Below, piece by piece: positions 27,075 to 36,400 of a DNA stretch of 64,000 bases. A program made the translations under genes and the position numbers. This DNA comes from an uncultured Flavobacteriaceae bacterium (GTDB lineage: Bacteria; Bacteroidota; Bacteroidia; Flavobacteriales; Flavobacteriaceae): the NCBI GenBank assembly GCA_947500585.1, contig CANMSN010000002.1, positions 124,001-188,000 of the forward strand, given 5' to 3'. A model generated the notes under the pieces. That model worked only from the letters and a program-made list of their open reading frames with translations. It searched no databases and was not told where the DNA came from. Position 1 is the stretch's first letter. Each line of letters starts with the position of its first letter.

Positions 27075-27330
27075 TTTTCTTGATTTCTTTTCAAAAATCA
27101 AAATTTATTCCCATCGTTAAAAAAATATTTTCTATTCATTTTGCCTTGATGCAAAACGAACCAAAAAATCAAAACGATTTATAGGAAATTGCTAAAGCAC
27201 CATTCGCTGATTTATTTATATTTATAGTTCTCAATAATATCTATGCTTTTCAATACTAAATTTTGACTTCCAACTAACTTTACTGCTCATTATTTCGAAA
27301 ATCGTTGATTCCGACGATGTCGGAACTTCA
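27075..27330. other. gene-free stretch with repeat-like words
   Basis: The gap from 26978 to 27370 holds no supported gene. It contains a block around 27075-27175 with the words CAAAAATCAAAATTTATTCC and CCTTGATGCAAAACGAACC, which I recall as a recurrent intergenic sequence in Flavobacteria. It also has a small palindrome CCGACGATGTCGG at 27311-27323. The rest is AT-rich with no visible signal. Confidence 0.3.
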
Positions 27331-27370
27331 AGTACGATTAAAGTTTTAAAATGATTGAGATATAAATAGA

Positions 27371-28261
27371 CTATTCGAATAAAGACGACGACAAATATCT
27401 ATCACCTATATCGCAAATAATGGCTACGATAATACCTTCTTCAATTTGTTCTGCAATTTTTAAAGCACAAAATACAGAACCACCACTACTCATTCCTGCA
27501 AAAACACCTTCTTCTTTGGCTAAACGTTGCGTGGTTACTTTAGCATCTTCTTCAGTAACATCTATAACAATATCGACTTTTGAACGATCGAAAAACTTTG
27601 GAACATATTCGGGCGACCATTTTCTTATTCCAGGAATTCTTGCTCCATCTGCTGGTTGCGCTCCTACTATTGTAATATTTTTATTCTTTTCTTTTAAATA
27701 AGTTGATGTTCCTGTAATAGTTCCTGTTGTTCCCATAGTAGCCACGAAATGAGTAACCGCTCCGTTTGTTGCTTCCCAAACTTCTGGACCCGTAGTTTTA
27801 TAATGTGCTTTCCAATTATCATCGTTTTCAAACTGGTTTAGCAAGGTATAACCTTTTTCATCTCTTAATTTAAAAGCTAAATCTCTGGATCCTTCAATGC
27901 CAATATCAGCGGAAGTTAAAATAACCTCAGCGCCATAAGCACGCATGGTTTTTATACGTTCTTGTGTAGAATTCTCAGGCATTATCAATACCATATTAAA
28001 CCCTAATAATTTTGAAATAAAAGCTAGAGCAATACCTGTGTTTCCGCTTGTAGCTTCAACTAAAGTATCTCCTTTTTTAATATCGCCTCGTTTTAAGGCT
28101 TCATTAATCATATTAAAAGCAGGTCTGTCTTTTACACTGCCACCAGGGTTTTTACCTTCTAACTTTAAAAACAAACGCACACCATCTTTTTTTAAAAGAT
28201 GTGTTGCCTCTACTAAAGGCGTATTGCCAATTTGACCAATAATACTATTTTCGAATGCCAT
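27371..28261 (-). CDS. cysM: cysteine synthase (O-acetylserine sulfhydrylase, CysM type)
   Basis: This PLP enzyme makes cysteine from O-acetylserine and sulfide. The 296 residues show the PLP-lysine segment NPGGSVKDRPAFNMI (about 35-49), the substrate loop TSGNTGIAL and the phosphate loop GTTGTITGTSTYL. It is closer to CysM than CysK by length and by EYVPKFFDRSKVD, but substrate choice (sulfide or thiosulfate) cannot be told. It is the last gene of the sulfate/cysteine operon and overlaps the end of cysE by 17 bases. Confidence 0.93.
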   Translation of the reverse strand: MAFENSIIGQIGNTPLVEATHLLKKDGVRLFLKLEGKNPGGSVKDRPAFNMINEALKRGDIKKGDTLVEATSGNTGIALAFISKLLGFNMVLIMPENSTQERIKTMRAYGAEVILTSADIGIEGSRDLAFKLRDEKGYTLLNQFENDDNWKAHYKTTGPEVWEATNGAVTHFVATMGTTGTITGTSTYLKEKNKNITIVGAQPADGARIPGIRKWSPEYVPKFFDRSKVDIVIDVTEEDAKVTTQRLAKEEGVFAGMSSGGSVFCALKIAEQIEEGIIVAIICDIGDRYLSSSLFE

Positions 28262-28988
28262 TCTTTTTTGGTCTTATTTTAATTTCTGTTTGATAGGTAA
28301 CTAATGAATTTTCTGGGACAGATTCAGTAATCCAAACGTTTGCCCCAATAATACTGTTTGCTCCAATTACGATATCGCCTCCTAAAATAGTCGCATTAGC
28401 ATAAATAGTAACATTATCCTCTATAGTTGGGTGTCTTTTTGTTTTTGCTAAATCTTTAGAAACTTGAATACCACCTAACGTGACACCTTGATATATTTTA
28501 ACTTGATTTCCTAATATTGCAGTTTCGCCAATAACAATTCCTGTGCCGTGATCGATATAAAATGATTCGCCAATAGTTGCACCCGGATTAATATCAATTC
28601 CTGTTATACCGTGCACATATTCACTCATCATTCTGGGGAGTATTTGTACACCTAATTTATAAAGTTCATGACTTAATCTGTAAATTGAAATAGCATGAAA
28701 ACCTGGATAAGCCAAATAAATTTCTTCTAAAGAGTGTGAAGCTGGATCATTACATTCAAAAGCAATGGCATCTAAATCTAATTTTTTTCTAATAATTGGG
28801 AGTTCTTTTCGAAATGTTTCCCAAATATCTTTTGCATTTTCTATCTCTAAAGTTGAAAGTATTTTAAGAAATGTTTTTTCTAAATAACCGCTATGCACTT
28901 CCTCTTGTTCGCAATCGAACAATGAATAAAATAACCGTTTCGCAAATGTTTTAACGGTATCTTTTAAGCAAACATTATAGCTTTTCAT
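28245..28988 (-). CDS. cysE: serine O-acetyltransferase (EpsC/CysE type)
   Basis: CysE acetylates serine with acetyl-CoA to give O-acetylserine, the acceptor for sulfide. The 247-residue product has an N-terminal helical region (about 1-120) and a left-handed beta-helix of hexapeptide repeats (about 125-235) with the active-site IDHGTGIVIGETA and the later TLGGI and RHPTIEDNVTIYANATILGG. The C-terminus is short and basic. It starts two bases after the unknown 138-residue gene and overlaps cysM, so the three are clearly one transcript. Confidence 0.94.
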   Translation of the reverse strand: MKSYNVCLKDTVKTFAKRLFYSLFDCEQEEVHSGYLEKTFLKILSTLEIENAKDIWETFRKELPIIRKKLDLDAIAFECNDPASHSLEEIYLAYPGFHAISIYRLSHELYKLGVQILPRMMSEYVHGITGIDINPGATIGESFYIDHGTGIVIGETAILGNQVKIYQGVTLGGIQVSKDLAKTKRHPTIEDNVTIYANATILGGDIVIGANSIIGANVWITESVPENSLVTYQTEIKIRPKKNGIRK

Positions 28989-28990
28989 TC

Positions 28991-29407
28991 TTATTTTACT
29001 TTTCTAAGCAGAGTAATTTTTTTATTCAAAAATATAAGAAATTCTTTTATAGAAGATATACCCATTGCTGTCATTTCAGTACTATTAAAATATTTTCCTT
29101 CTCCATAATCTTCAATATTATTTATGGATAACAATTTATCTTCAAGACAAATCAATCTTTCCAGACGTTTTTTTGTTATGGAATTTAATTGATGTAATAA
29201 TGATAATGTCTCTTTAAATCTTACATAATGAATAATCTCTTGATCATCACATACAAGAATATAAAATTTATCATTCGTAACAAGATTTTTAGCTTCCAAA
29301 AGTTCTTTAAAAACTATTCCTGTATTTTTAATCTTCTCATAAAAACGAAACTTTACAATTTTTAATACTTCATTATATGTATCAATATTAAAATCGTAAA
29401 ACTTCAT
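28991..29407 (-). CDS. unknown 138-residue protein in the cysteine operon
   Basis: I do not recognise a family. The protein is mostly helical and charged (MKFYDFNIDTYNEVLKIVKF at the start, then LETLSLLHQLNSITKKRLERL-like helices), has no signal peptide, and contains two cysteines (one in ILVCDDQE and one in RLICLEDK). It is packed between the ferredoxin-NADP reductase gene and cysE with an 18-bp and a 2-bp gap, so it is co-expressed with cysteine synthesis. Codon use and base composition look like the neighbours. It may be a lineage-specific accessory or regulator, but nothing in the sequence proves this. Confidence 0.7.
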   Translation of the reverse strand: MKFYDFNIDTYNEVLKIVKFRFYEKIKNTGIVFKELLEAKNLVTNDKFYILVCDDQEIIHYVRFKETLSLLHQLNSITKKRLERLICLEDKLLSINNIEDYGEGKYFNSTEMTAMGISSIKEFLIFLNKKITLLRKVK

Positions 29408-29425
29408 TGTGAATAAAAATATTAT

Positions 29426-30481
29426 TTAATTAATAGCTTGAACTACTGCTTTTGGAGCTTCTTTTCGAGTTCCATCAAAACCATTTACACCAGAAACCGT
29501 AGTATATTTTAAAACATATTTTTTTCCTGGATTTATAATTTGGTATGCTGCTTGACACATTATAGTTGCTTCATGAAAACCACAAAGTATTAGTTTTAAT
29601 TTCCCAGGATAGTAATTACCATCTCCTATAGCAAATATTCCTGGAATATTAGTTTGATAATCTAATGCATTATTAACCTTTATAGCATTTTTTTCAATCT
29701 CTAAGCCCCAATTTGCTATTGGTCCTAATTTAGGTGATAATCCGAATAAAGGTATAAAATGATCTGTTTCTAAAATAACAGGATCTTCTCCTTTCTTTGT
29801 AATTTCTATAGCTTCAACCTTACCATCTCCTAAAATATTAGTGACTTCAGCTGGTGTTATAAGAATAATTTTTCCTTCATTTTTTAATTCTTGAACCTTC
29901 TCTACAGAATCTAAATGTCCTCTAAACTCGTTACGTCTGTGGATAAGTGTAACACTTTTTGCAATATCTGCTAAAAAGATACTCCAGTCTAAAGCAGAGT
30001 CACCTCCACCAGCAATTACAACATCTTTATTGCGATACATTTCTGGCTCTTTGATCATATACTCGACACCTTTATCTTCATATTGAGCAAGACTTTCAAG
30101 TTGCGGCTTTCGAGGTTCGAAACTTCCTAAACCACTAGCTATAGCTACAACAGGGGCATAATGCTTTGTGCCTTTATTAGTAGTAACTATAAATGTGCCA
30201 TCTTCTTGTTTTTCAACAGTCTCTGCACGTTCTCCTAAGGTAAAACCAGGTTCAAACTGTTTACCTTGTTCAAGTAAATTCTTTGTTAAATCTCCTGCTA
30301 AAATTTCTGGAAATCCTGGTATATCGTAAATAGGTTTTTTGGGATATAACTCTGAACATTGCCCACCAGGTTGTGGTAATGCATCAATTAAATGACATTT
30401 CAATTTTAATAATCCTGCTTCGAATACAGTAAATAATCCAGTAGGCCCCGCGCCAATTACAATTATGTCTGTTTTGATCAT
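29426..30481 (-). CDS. ferredoxin-NADP reductase, thioredoxin-reductase-like type
   Basis: A 351-residue NAD(P)/FAD flavoprotein. The FAD-binding GAGPTGLFTVFEAG at about 9-22, the GGGDSALDWSIFLA NADP loop near 158-171 and FAIGDGNYYPGKLKL near 285-299 are visible. The Cys pair of thioredoxin reductases is absent, which marks the ferredoxin-NADP reductase subfamily (YumC-like). Placed beside sulfite reductase and siroheme genes, it most likely supplies electrons from NADPH through ferredoxin to sulfite reductase; that role is inferred from context. Confidence 0.88.
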   Translation of the reverse strand: MIKTDIIVIGAGPTGLFTVFEAGLLKLKCHLIDALPQPGGQCSELYPKKPIYDIPGFPEILAGDLTKNLLEQGKQFEPGFTLGERAETVEKQEDGTFIVTTNKGTKHYAPVVAIASGLGSFEPRKPQLESLAQYEDKGVEYMIKEPEMYRNKDVVIAGGGDSALDWSIFLADIAKSVTLIHRRNEFRGHLDSVEKVQELKNEGKIILITPAEVTNILGDGKVEAIEITKKGEDPVILETDHFIPLFGLSPKLGPIANWGLEIEKNAIKVNNALDYQTNIPGIFAIGDGNYYPGKLKLILCGFHEATIMCQAAYQIINPGKKYVLKYTTVSGVNGFDGTRKEAPKAVVQAIN

Positions 30482-30513
30482 TTTATTTATATTTTTTAGA
30501 TCTTCTTTAAGTG

Positions 30514-31095
30514 TTACTTCTTCTTTTCTATTAATCCTTTGGTGAATTCGTTTAATGTTTCCACTTTTTCTTCGAAATCGCCTTTTATTGTTTTTCTGTA
30601 TTCGTTTAAATTCTTTACCAAATCATCTACGTTTTCAGGAATGACATCCTCGAAAAATTGACGCAATCTTTTGGCTGTTGTTGGCGATTTTCCGTTAGTT
30701 GATATAGCAACTTTCACATTGCCTTTTGTAACTATACCTCCCATGTAAAAATCGCAATACGGTGGGTTATCTGCAACATTAACTAATTTGGCTTCTGCTC
30801 TACAATCTTTCCAAACCTGAACATTTACCTCAGGAATATCTGTAGTCGCTACAACCATATGTTTTCCTTTTAAATAGCTTTTATTGTAAATATCTTCAAT
30901 CAAAGTTACGCATCCTTTTTTAGCTAGCTCCACAGTGCCTTTGCGAAACATTGGAGATACCATGGTAACATGGGCATCTGGACTCGATTTTAATAAGAAG
31001 GTTAATTTTTCTTCAGCTACATTTCCACCGCCAACTATAAGAACATTTAAGCTTTTTGACTTTAAGAAAATAGGATATAGATTGTTTCTTTCCAT
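30514..31095 (-). CDS. precorrin-2 dehydrogenase / sirohydrochlorin ferrochelatase
   Basis: A 193-residue Met8p/CysG-N-like protein that oxidises precorrin-2 and inserts iron to make siroheme, the cofactor of sulfite reductase. The N-terminal Rossmann motif LNVLIVGGGNVAEEKL lies at about 13-28, followed by DNPPYCDFYMGG and VAISTNGKSPTTAKRLRQFFE, which are typical of the family. It is separate from the methyltransferase, which is the next gene upstream and ends three bases before this start. Together the two genes replace a full-length CysG. Confidence 0.93.
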   Translation of the reverse strand: MERNNLYPIFLKSKSLNVLIVGGGNVAEEKLTFLLKSSPDAHVTMVSPMFRKGTVELAKKGCVTLIEDIYNKSYLKGKHMVVATTDIPEVNVQVWKDCRAEAKLVNVADNPPYCDFYMGGIVTKGNVKVAISTNGKSPTTAKRLRQFFEDVIPENVDDLVKNLNEYRKTIKGDFEEKVETLNEFTKGLIEKKK

Positions 31096-31098
31096 ATG

Positions 31099-31860
31099 CT
31101 ATTCTTTTACAACTTCACTACAAATAGTGCCTAAAATAGCACGCTCTTTTACAACTTCTCCAATTACAATAATAGCTGGAGATGCTAATTGTTTTTCTTT
31201 AACAACCTGTTGAATATTATCTATAGTGCCTATGCCAACATTTTCAGTTTCACGAGTGCCATTTTGAATAATAGCAACTGGTGTATTTTGTTTATTTTGA
31301 GCACAAAACACTTTTACAATCTCATCTAGTTTATGCATGCCCATTAAGATAACAATGGTTGCCGTAGATTTAGCTGCTAAAACCACATCATTTGATAAAG
31401 CATGATTTTTTGTTGTAGCAGTAACCACCCAAAAACTCTCTGAAGCCCCTCTTTTTGTTAACGGAATGCCTTGATAAGCGGGAACAGCTAATGCTGACGA
31501 AATACCAGGAACAACATAAGTTTCCAATCCAAATGGTCTTACATAATCTATCTCTTCTGCACCACGCCCAAAAATAAAAGGATCTCCACCTTTTAAGCGT
31601 ACCACGTGTCCTTTTTCTTTAGCTTTAGCAACAATAAGTTCGTTGATTTGTTCTTGCTGAAATGCATAACAACCTCTCCGTTTACCCACAAAAATACGCT
31701 CAGCTTCTACTGAAGCATATTCAAGTAACGCTTCGTTTATTAGTGCATCGTATAAAATAACGTCAGCAGATTTAATAGCTTTAATAGCTTTAAGCGTAAT
31801 TAAATCTACATCTCCAGGTCCTGCACCTACAACTGTTAATTTTGGGGTTTTAAAACTCAT
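31099..31860 (-). CDS. cobA: uroporphyrinogen-III C-methyltransferase
   Basis: This SAM-dependent enzyme methylates uroporphyrinogen III at C2 and C7 to give precorrin-2, the siroheme precursor. The 253 residues carry the family motifs VGAGPGDVDLITLKA at about 11-25, RLKGGDPFIFGRGAEE near 88-103 and VVPGISSALAVPAYQGIPLT. Size and motifs fit the single-domain SUMT. It sits nine bases after the sulfite reductase gene and just before the ferrochelatase gene in the same transcript. Confidence 0.95.
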   Translation of the reverse strand: MSFKTPKLTVVGAGPGDVDLITLKAIKAIKSADVILYDALINEALLEYASVEAERIFVGKRRGCYAFQQEQINELIVAKAKEKGHVVRLKGGDPFIFGRGAEEIDYVRPFGLETYVVPGISSALAVPAYQGIPLTKRGASESFWVVTATTKNHALSNDVVLAAKSTATIVILMGMHKLDEIVKVFCAQNKQNTPVAIIQNGTRETENVGIGTIDNIQQVVKEKQLASPAIIVIGEVVKERAILGTICSEVVKE

Positions 31861-31869
31861 TCCTCCTAA

Positions 31870-33975
31870 TTAAACGGCTTTTATTTCTAAAGTCGTTGTT
31901 TCTGATTCTCTAAAGGCTCTTACTTTCTGTAAAAAGGCGTTTGCATTTTCAATATACCTCGATGCAAAATCTTCAGTTGGTGCAAATTTATTAATTTGAT
32001 AGATTAAATCAGAGAAAGATACTCCTAAATCTATTCGCCCGCTTTCAACAAACAATTCATCAAATTGAGAAATGATTCCTGCATGTGTATTTGTTTTCTT
32101 GTTTTCAGCCAATAATAATGCTTTTGCAGAATTCACTAAAGAACTATATGCATAGTAAATAGCACTTGAAAACACTTTATTATCGAATGACGTTTTAGCA
32201 TTATCAATTTTTTCTTCACTTTCTAAAAACAAGGTTGCAATTAAATCGATAACTACGCCTGCACATTCACCAATACCAATTTCTTTTACATATTTTTCCT
32301 CTTCGCCCCAATCAATAAAATCGTCTTGGGTTAAATTAGTAACGTCTTGCAAATCGTTTAAGAAATCGTAAAAATACTTTTCACCTTTCTCTTTATAATA
32401 TTCTACAAATAATTTTCCGTTCGAATTGGCTTCATAATCATCCAAAATACGTCTTAATGCTTCTGGTCCTCTTTTACTTGGTACTTTCACAACTTTATCT
32501 GCAAACACACCATTTCCATCACCTAAATTTCCACCACCAAGTAATACCTGTAATGCTGGGGCTACTAATTTATCGGGAGTTCTTACTGTCATGCCTTGAA
32601 AACCAATATTTGCCATATTATGCTGTCCGCAAGCATTCATACAACCACTAATTTTGATAACTAAATCTTCATTATTTAGATATTGAGGATATTCTGCTTT
32701 TATAACACGCTCCAACTCATCTGCAATTCCAGTACTACTTGCAATTCCTAAATTACAAGTGTCTGTTCCTGGGCATGCTGTAATATCAACTGCTTTATTA
32801 TAACCAGCTTCTACAAAACCTAATTTTTCCAATTCCGTATAGAAAAAAGCGACTAATTCACGCTTCACAAATGGAATAACTATATTTTGACGTAATGACA
32901 AACGAATTTCTCCAGCAGCGTATTTCTCAACTAAATCGGCTAATAATCTAGCTTTATCAGTATAAAAATCTCCTAAAAGCACTTTAATACCGATGGCTAC
33001 ATAGCCTTCTTGTTTTTGAGGAATTAAGTTTGTCGATTTCCAAGTTTCAAAAGCTTGTAAATCTTTGATGTCGACTAAAGATGCTTCAACTTCAACAGGT
33101 TTTGAAGCCTTATAAGCATCTGCATCAATAGCAATAGATTTAAACTCGATTGCATCCTGTTCTGCATCAACCAGTTCTTTAAAAGCATCAAGACCTATAT
33201 CTTTAATTAAGAATTTCATTCTCGCTTTGGCGCGACTCTTACGCTCTCCATGACGATCAAAAATTCTTAAAACACCTTCCATTACGGGGATAATTTTATC
33301 TGTATCTAAGAAATCATATAACACATCTGCATGTCGGGGTTGTGAGCCTAAGCCACCGCCAATCAAAACTTTAAAACCACGAACTCCATCCTTAATTTTG
33401 GCAATAAAACCTAAATCGTGCATGTATGACAATCCTGTATCTTCATCAGATGATGAAAAAGATACTTTGAATTTACGTCCCATTTCTTGACAGATTGGGT
33501 TACGTAAAAAGAATTTGTACAATGCATCTGCATAAGGCGATACATCAAACGGTTCGTTTAAATCGATACCAGCAGTTTCACTTGCTGTTACGTTTCTTAC
33601 CGTATTACCACAAGCTTCACGTAAGGTTACATCATCACGTTCCAATTCTGCCCATAATTCTGGGGTTCTATTTAAATCGACGTAGTGAATTTGGATATCT
33701 TGACGCGTTGTAATGTGTAACCTTCCTCTTGAATATTCATCAGAAACATCAGAAATTCTTCGTAATTGATTACTTTTTACTTTTCCGTAAGGTAATTTAA
33801 TACGAATCATTTGTACGCCTTCTTGACGCTGACCGTAAACACCACGAGCTAAACGCAGACTTCTAAATTTCTCCTCATCTATTTTTCCATTGTGAAAAAG
33901 CTCAATTTTATTGGCTAATTCAATAATATCCTTTTCAACAATTGGGTTTTCTATTTCTGTTCTAAAACTTTGCAT
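31870..33975 (-). CDS. siroheme sulfite reductase with C-terminal HEPN-like helical domain
   Basis: A 701-residue protein that reduces sulfite to sulfide by six electrons. The first about 550 residues are a ferredoxin-type nitrite/sulfite reductase (RLPYG-type N-terminus, LHITTRQDIQIHYV substrate loop, RNVTASETAG). The siroheme/4Fe-4S cysteines lie in TACPGTDTC and ISGCMNACGQH. The last about 120 residues are an added helical bundle (KVFSSAIYYAYSSLVNSAKALLLAENKKTNTHAG) that resembles HEPN domains. Context (cysH, cysD, cysN, siroheme genes) favours sulfite over nitrite. The role of the HEPN-like tail is unknown; the RxxxxH motif of RNase HEPN domains is not evident. Confidence 0.88.
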   Translation of the reverse strand: MQSFRTEIENPIVEKDIIELANKIELFHNGKIDEEKFRSLRLARGVYGQRQEGVQMIRIKLPYGKVKSNQLRRISDVSDEYSRGRLHITTRQDIQIHYVDLNRTPELWAELERDDVTLREACGNTVRNVTASETAGIDLNEPFDVSPYADALYKFFLRNPICQEMGRKFKVSFSSSDEDTGLSYMHDLGFIAKIKDGVRGFKVLIGGGLGSQPRHADVLYDFLDTDKIIPVMEGVLRIFDRHGERKSRAKARMKFLIKDIGLDAFKELVDAEQDAIEFKSIAIDADAYKASKPVEVEASLVDIKDLQAFETWKSTNLIPQKQEGYVAIGIKVLLGDFYTDKARLLADLVEKYAAGEIRLSLRQNIVIPFVKRELVAFFYTELEKLGFVEAGYNKAVDITACPGTDTCNLGIASSTGIADELERVIKAEYPQYLNNEDLVIKISGCMNACGQHNMANIGFQGMTVRTPDKLVAPALQVLLGGGNLGDGNGVFADKVVKVPSKRGPEALRRILDDYEANSNGKLFVEYYKEKGEKYFYDFLNDLQDVTNLTQDDFIDWGEEEKYVKEIGIGECAGVVIDLIATLFLESEEKIDNAKTSFDNKVFSSAIYYAYSSLVNSAKALLLAENKKTNTHAGIISQFDELFVESGRIDLGVSFSDLIYQINKFAPTEDFASRYIENANAFLQKVRAFRESETTTLEIKAV

Positions 33976-33984
33976 TTTTCTTTT

Positions 33985-35232
33985 TTATTGAATAAAACCA
34001 GCACCAACAGTATTGTTATTTTGTGCATCTATTAAAATGAACGATCCGTTTGTTCTGTGATTTTCAAATTTATCGTAAAAAATAGGTTTATTTAATTTGA
34101 AAGTTACTGAAGCAATATCATTGATATTTAAACCCGTTACGTCTTTTTCGATTCCAGAATAATCTGGATTAATTTTATGATTAATTCTGTCTACTTTAGC
34201 TAAAACTTTATTAATTCCGTGTTGAACCACGTATTTTGTTCCAACGGTAAGTTGATCAGAATCCATCCAACATACGTTAGCCGTAAATTGCTTATCAATG
34301 GTTGGCAAATCGTCCTCTTTAACAATCATATCGCCACGACTTACATTGATATCATTTTCTAGGGTGATGGTTACCGAAGAACGCCTTGAAGCCGTTTCAT
34401 ACTTTTCATCATAGAAATAAATATCCTTTATTTTCGATTTTGTTTTTGATGGTAGTACCATAATATCATCACCAACACTTAAATCGCCACCATAAACTTT
34501 TCCTGCATAGCCTCTAAAATCATGAAAATCTTCTGTTTTTGGACGGATAACATATTGCACAGGGAAACGTGGTGTACCTACATTAAAAATATCCTTTTTA
34601 TCTAGTTGCTCTAAATGCTCCAATAAAGCTTCTCCTTTGTACCAAGGCATTTTATCAGATTTGTTTACCACATTATCACCTTTTAAAGCGCTTACAGGAA
34701 TGAATGATATTTTCTGGTCTTGGTAATCACGCTTACTCATTAATTCTGAAAAATCTACTTTAATTTTATTGTAAACTTCTTCAGAATAATCAACCAAATC
34801 CATCTTATTAATGGCAACTACAACATCTTTAATTCTTAATAAATTATTAATGAAGAAATGACGATTCGTTTGCTCAATGACACCTTTTCTAGCATCAATT
34901 AAAATGATAGACGCTTGTGAAGTTGAAGCTCCCGTTACCATGTTTCGTGTATATTCAACATGCCCAGGCGTATCTGCAATAATGTAACTTTTCTTTTTAG
35001 TTGAAAAATAAATATGCGCTACATCTATTGTGATGCCTTGTTCTCTTTCGGCAACTAAACCATCGGTTGCTAATGAAAAATCAAGGTAATCGTAACCACG
35101 TTGTTTACTTGTTTTTTCAATAGCTTCTAACTTATCTGTAGTTAATGATTTTGTATCGTAAAGAATACGTCCTATCAACGTACTTTTTCCATCATCTACA
35201 CTTCCTGCTGTTGCAATTTTTAATACTTCCAT
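33985..35232 (-). CDS. cysN: sulfate adenylyltransferase large subunit (GTPase)
   Basis: CysN is the EF-Tu-like GTPase that drives ATP sulfurylase (with CysD) to make APS. The G motifs are all present: GSVDDGKSTLIGRIL at about 10-24, DTPGHVEYTRNMVTGAS, NKMDLVD and the SALKG loop. At 415 residues it has the G domain and two beta-barrels but no fused APS kinase, unlike the CysNC type. The start at 35232 directly gives the P-loop near the N-terminus. It is separated from cysD by 123 bp that contain an imperfect inverted repeat. Confidence 0.95.
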   Translation of the reverse strand: MEVLKIATAGSVDDGKSTLIGRILYDTKSLTTDKLEAIEKTSKQRGYDYLDFSLATDGLVAEREQGITIDVAHIYFSTKKKSYIIADTPGHVEYTRNMVTGASTSQASIILIDARKGVIEQTNRHFFINNLLRIKDVVVAINKMDLVDYSEEVYNKIKVDFSELMSKRDYQDQKISFIPVSALKGDNVVNKSDKMPWYKGEALLEHLEQLDKKDIFNVGTPRFPVQYVIRPKTEDFHDFRGYAGKVYGGDLSVGDDIMVLPSKTKSKIKDIYFYDEKYETASRRSSVTITLENDINVSRGDMIVKEDDLPTIDKQFTANVCWMDSDQLTVGTKYVVQHGINKVLAKVDRINHKINPDYSGIEKDVTGLNINDIASVTFKLNKPIFYDKFENHRTNGSFILIDAQNNNTVGAGFIQ

Positions 35233-35240
35233 GCTTTTTA

Positions 35241-35335
35241 TAGCTATTAGCCTTTAGCTGTTGGCTATTGGCTTGTTTAATATTTTGTTTGTCTTTTCTT
35301 TTTCAGCTAATAGCTAAAAGCTAAAAGCCAATGGC
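35241..35335. repeat. imperfect inverted repeat, AGCTATTAGCCTTTAGC type
   Basis: Arms 35241-35273 and 35304-35335 are roughly reverse complements (TAGCTATTAGCCTTTAGC against GCTAATAGCTAAAAGC) separated by 30 bases. The stem-loop lies inside the operon between cysD and cysN and could influence their relative expression. Confidence 0.6.
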
Positions 35336-35355
35336 AAAATTTGCTTTCGCAAATT

Positions 35356-36261
35356 TTAAAAATACCCTTGTTGTTTACGTTTTTCCATAGCGGCTTCAGA
35401 ACGTTTATCATCTATTCTTGCGCCACGTTCTGAAATTGTAGAATCTCTAATTTCTTCCACAACTTTAGAAATAGATACCGCATCTGACAACACTGCTGCT
35501 GTACAGCTCATATCGCCTACGGTTCTAAAACGCACCATTTTTTCTAATACTTCTTCGTTATCATCTCTATAAACAATACCATCTTCAGCAGACCAAATCA
35601 TACCGTCTCTTAAAAAGACTTTACGTTTATGTGCGAAATAAATGGATGGAATTTCAATATTTTCTCTTTCTATATAAGACCAAACATCTAATTCCGTCCA
35701 ATTTGAAATTGGGAACACACGAACGTTTTGTCCTAATTCAATCTCGCCATTCAACATATCGAATAATTCTGGACGTTGGTTTTTTTCATCCCATTGACCA
35801 AAATCGTCACGAACAGAAAAAATACGTTCTTTAGCTCTTGCTTTTTCTTCATCACGACGCGCTCCTCCAATACAAGCATCAAATTTAAATTCTTCAATAG
35901 CATCTAAAAGCGTCGTAGTTTGCAACATATTTCTACTTGCATAACGTCCAGATTCCTCCTTAACTTTTCCTTCATCAATTGAATCTTGAACGTTTCTAAC
36001 TATTAATTCTAAACCCAATTCTTTACATAAACGGTCTCTAAATTCAATAGTTTCTGGGAAGTTGTGCCCCGTATCAATATGCATTAAAGGAAATGGCACT
36101 TTTGCAGGATAAAAAGCTTTAACAGCTAATCTTACCAAAGTAATGGAATCTTTTCCCCCTGAAAATAACAACACTGGCTTTTCAAACTGTGCTGCAACTT
36201 CTCGCATAATATAAATGGCTTCGTTTTCAAGCGAATTTATATGTGATGTATCTTTCTTCAT
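35356..36261 (-). CDS. cysD: sulfate adenylyltransferase small subunit
   Basis: CysD is the catalytic ATP-pyrophosphatase subunit of ATP sulfurylase: sulfate plus ATP gives APS. The 301-residue protein has the PP-loop LLFSGGKDSITLVRLA at about 31-46, MHIDTGHNFPETIEFRD, GGARRDEEKARAKERIFS and the C-terminal ERGARIDDKRSEAAMEKRKQQGYF that is nearly invariant in the family. It works with CysN encoded just downstream. Confidence 0.96.
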   Translation of the reverse strand: MKKDTSHINSLENEAIYIMREVAAQFEKPVLLFSGGKDSITLVRLAVKAFYPAKVPFPLMHIDTGHNFPETIEFRDRLCKELGLELIVRNVQDSIDEGKVKEESGRYASRNMLQTTTLLDAIEEFKFDACIGGARRDEEKARAKERIFSVRDDFGQWDEKNQRPELFDMLNGEIELGQNVRVFPISNWTELDVWSYIERENIEIPSIYFAHKRKVFLRDGMIWSAEDGIVYRDDNEEVLEKMVRFRTVGDMSCTAAVLSDAVSISKVVEEIRDSTISERGARIDDKRSEAAMEKRKQQGYF

Positions 36262-36285
36262 AATAAAAAGCCCTTCCTAACCTCC

Positions 36286-36326
36286 CTGTTTCGACTGCGC
36301 TCAACACAGGATCTGGGAGGGATTCT
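36286..36326. repeat. nested palindromic repeat between cysH and cysD
   Basis: Outer arms CCTCCCTG and CAGGATCTGGGAGG enclose a copy of the TTCGACTGCGCTCA unit. That unit also occurs at 51681, 53588, 55398 and, with changes, 59672, so one repeat appears to have entered another. Confidence 0.65.
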
Positions 36327-36400
36327 TACTCGGGCTGAGTAAAAAATTCATTATTCTATTTTATTTTTTCTGTTTATTGTAACCGCGACTGTAAACTTTT

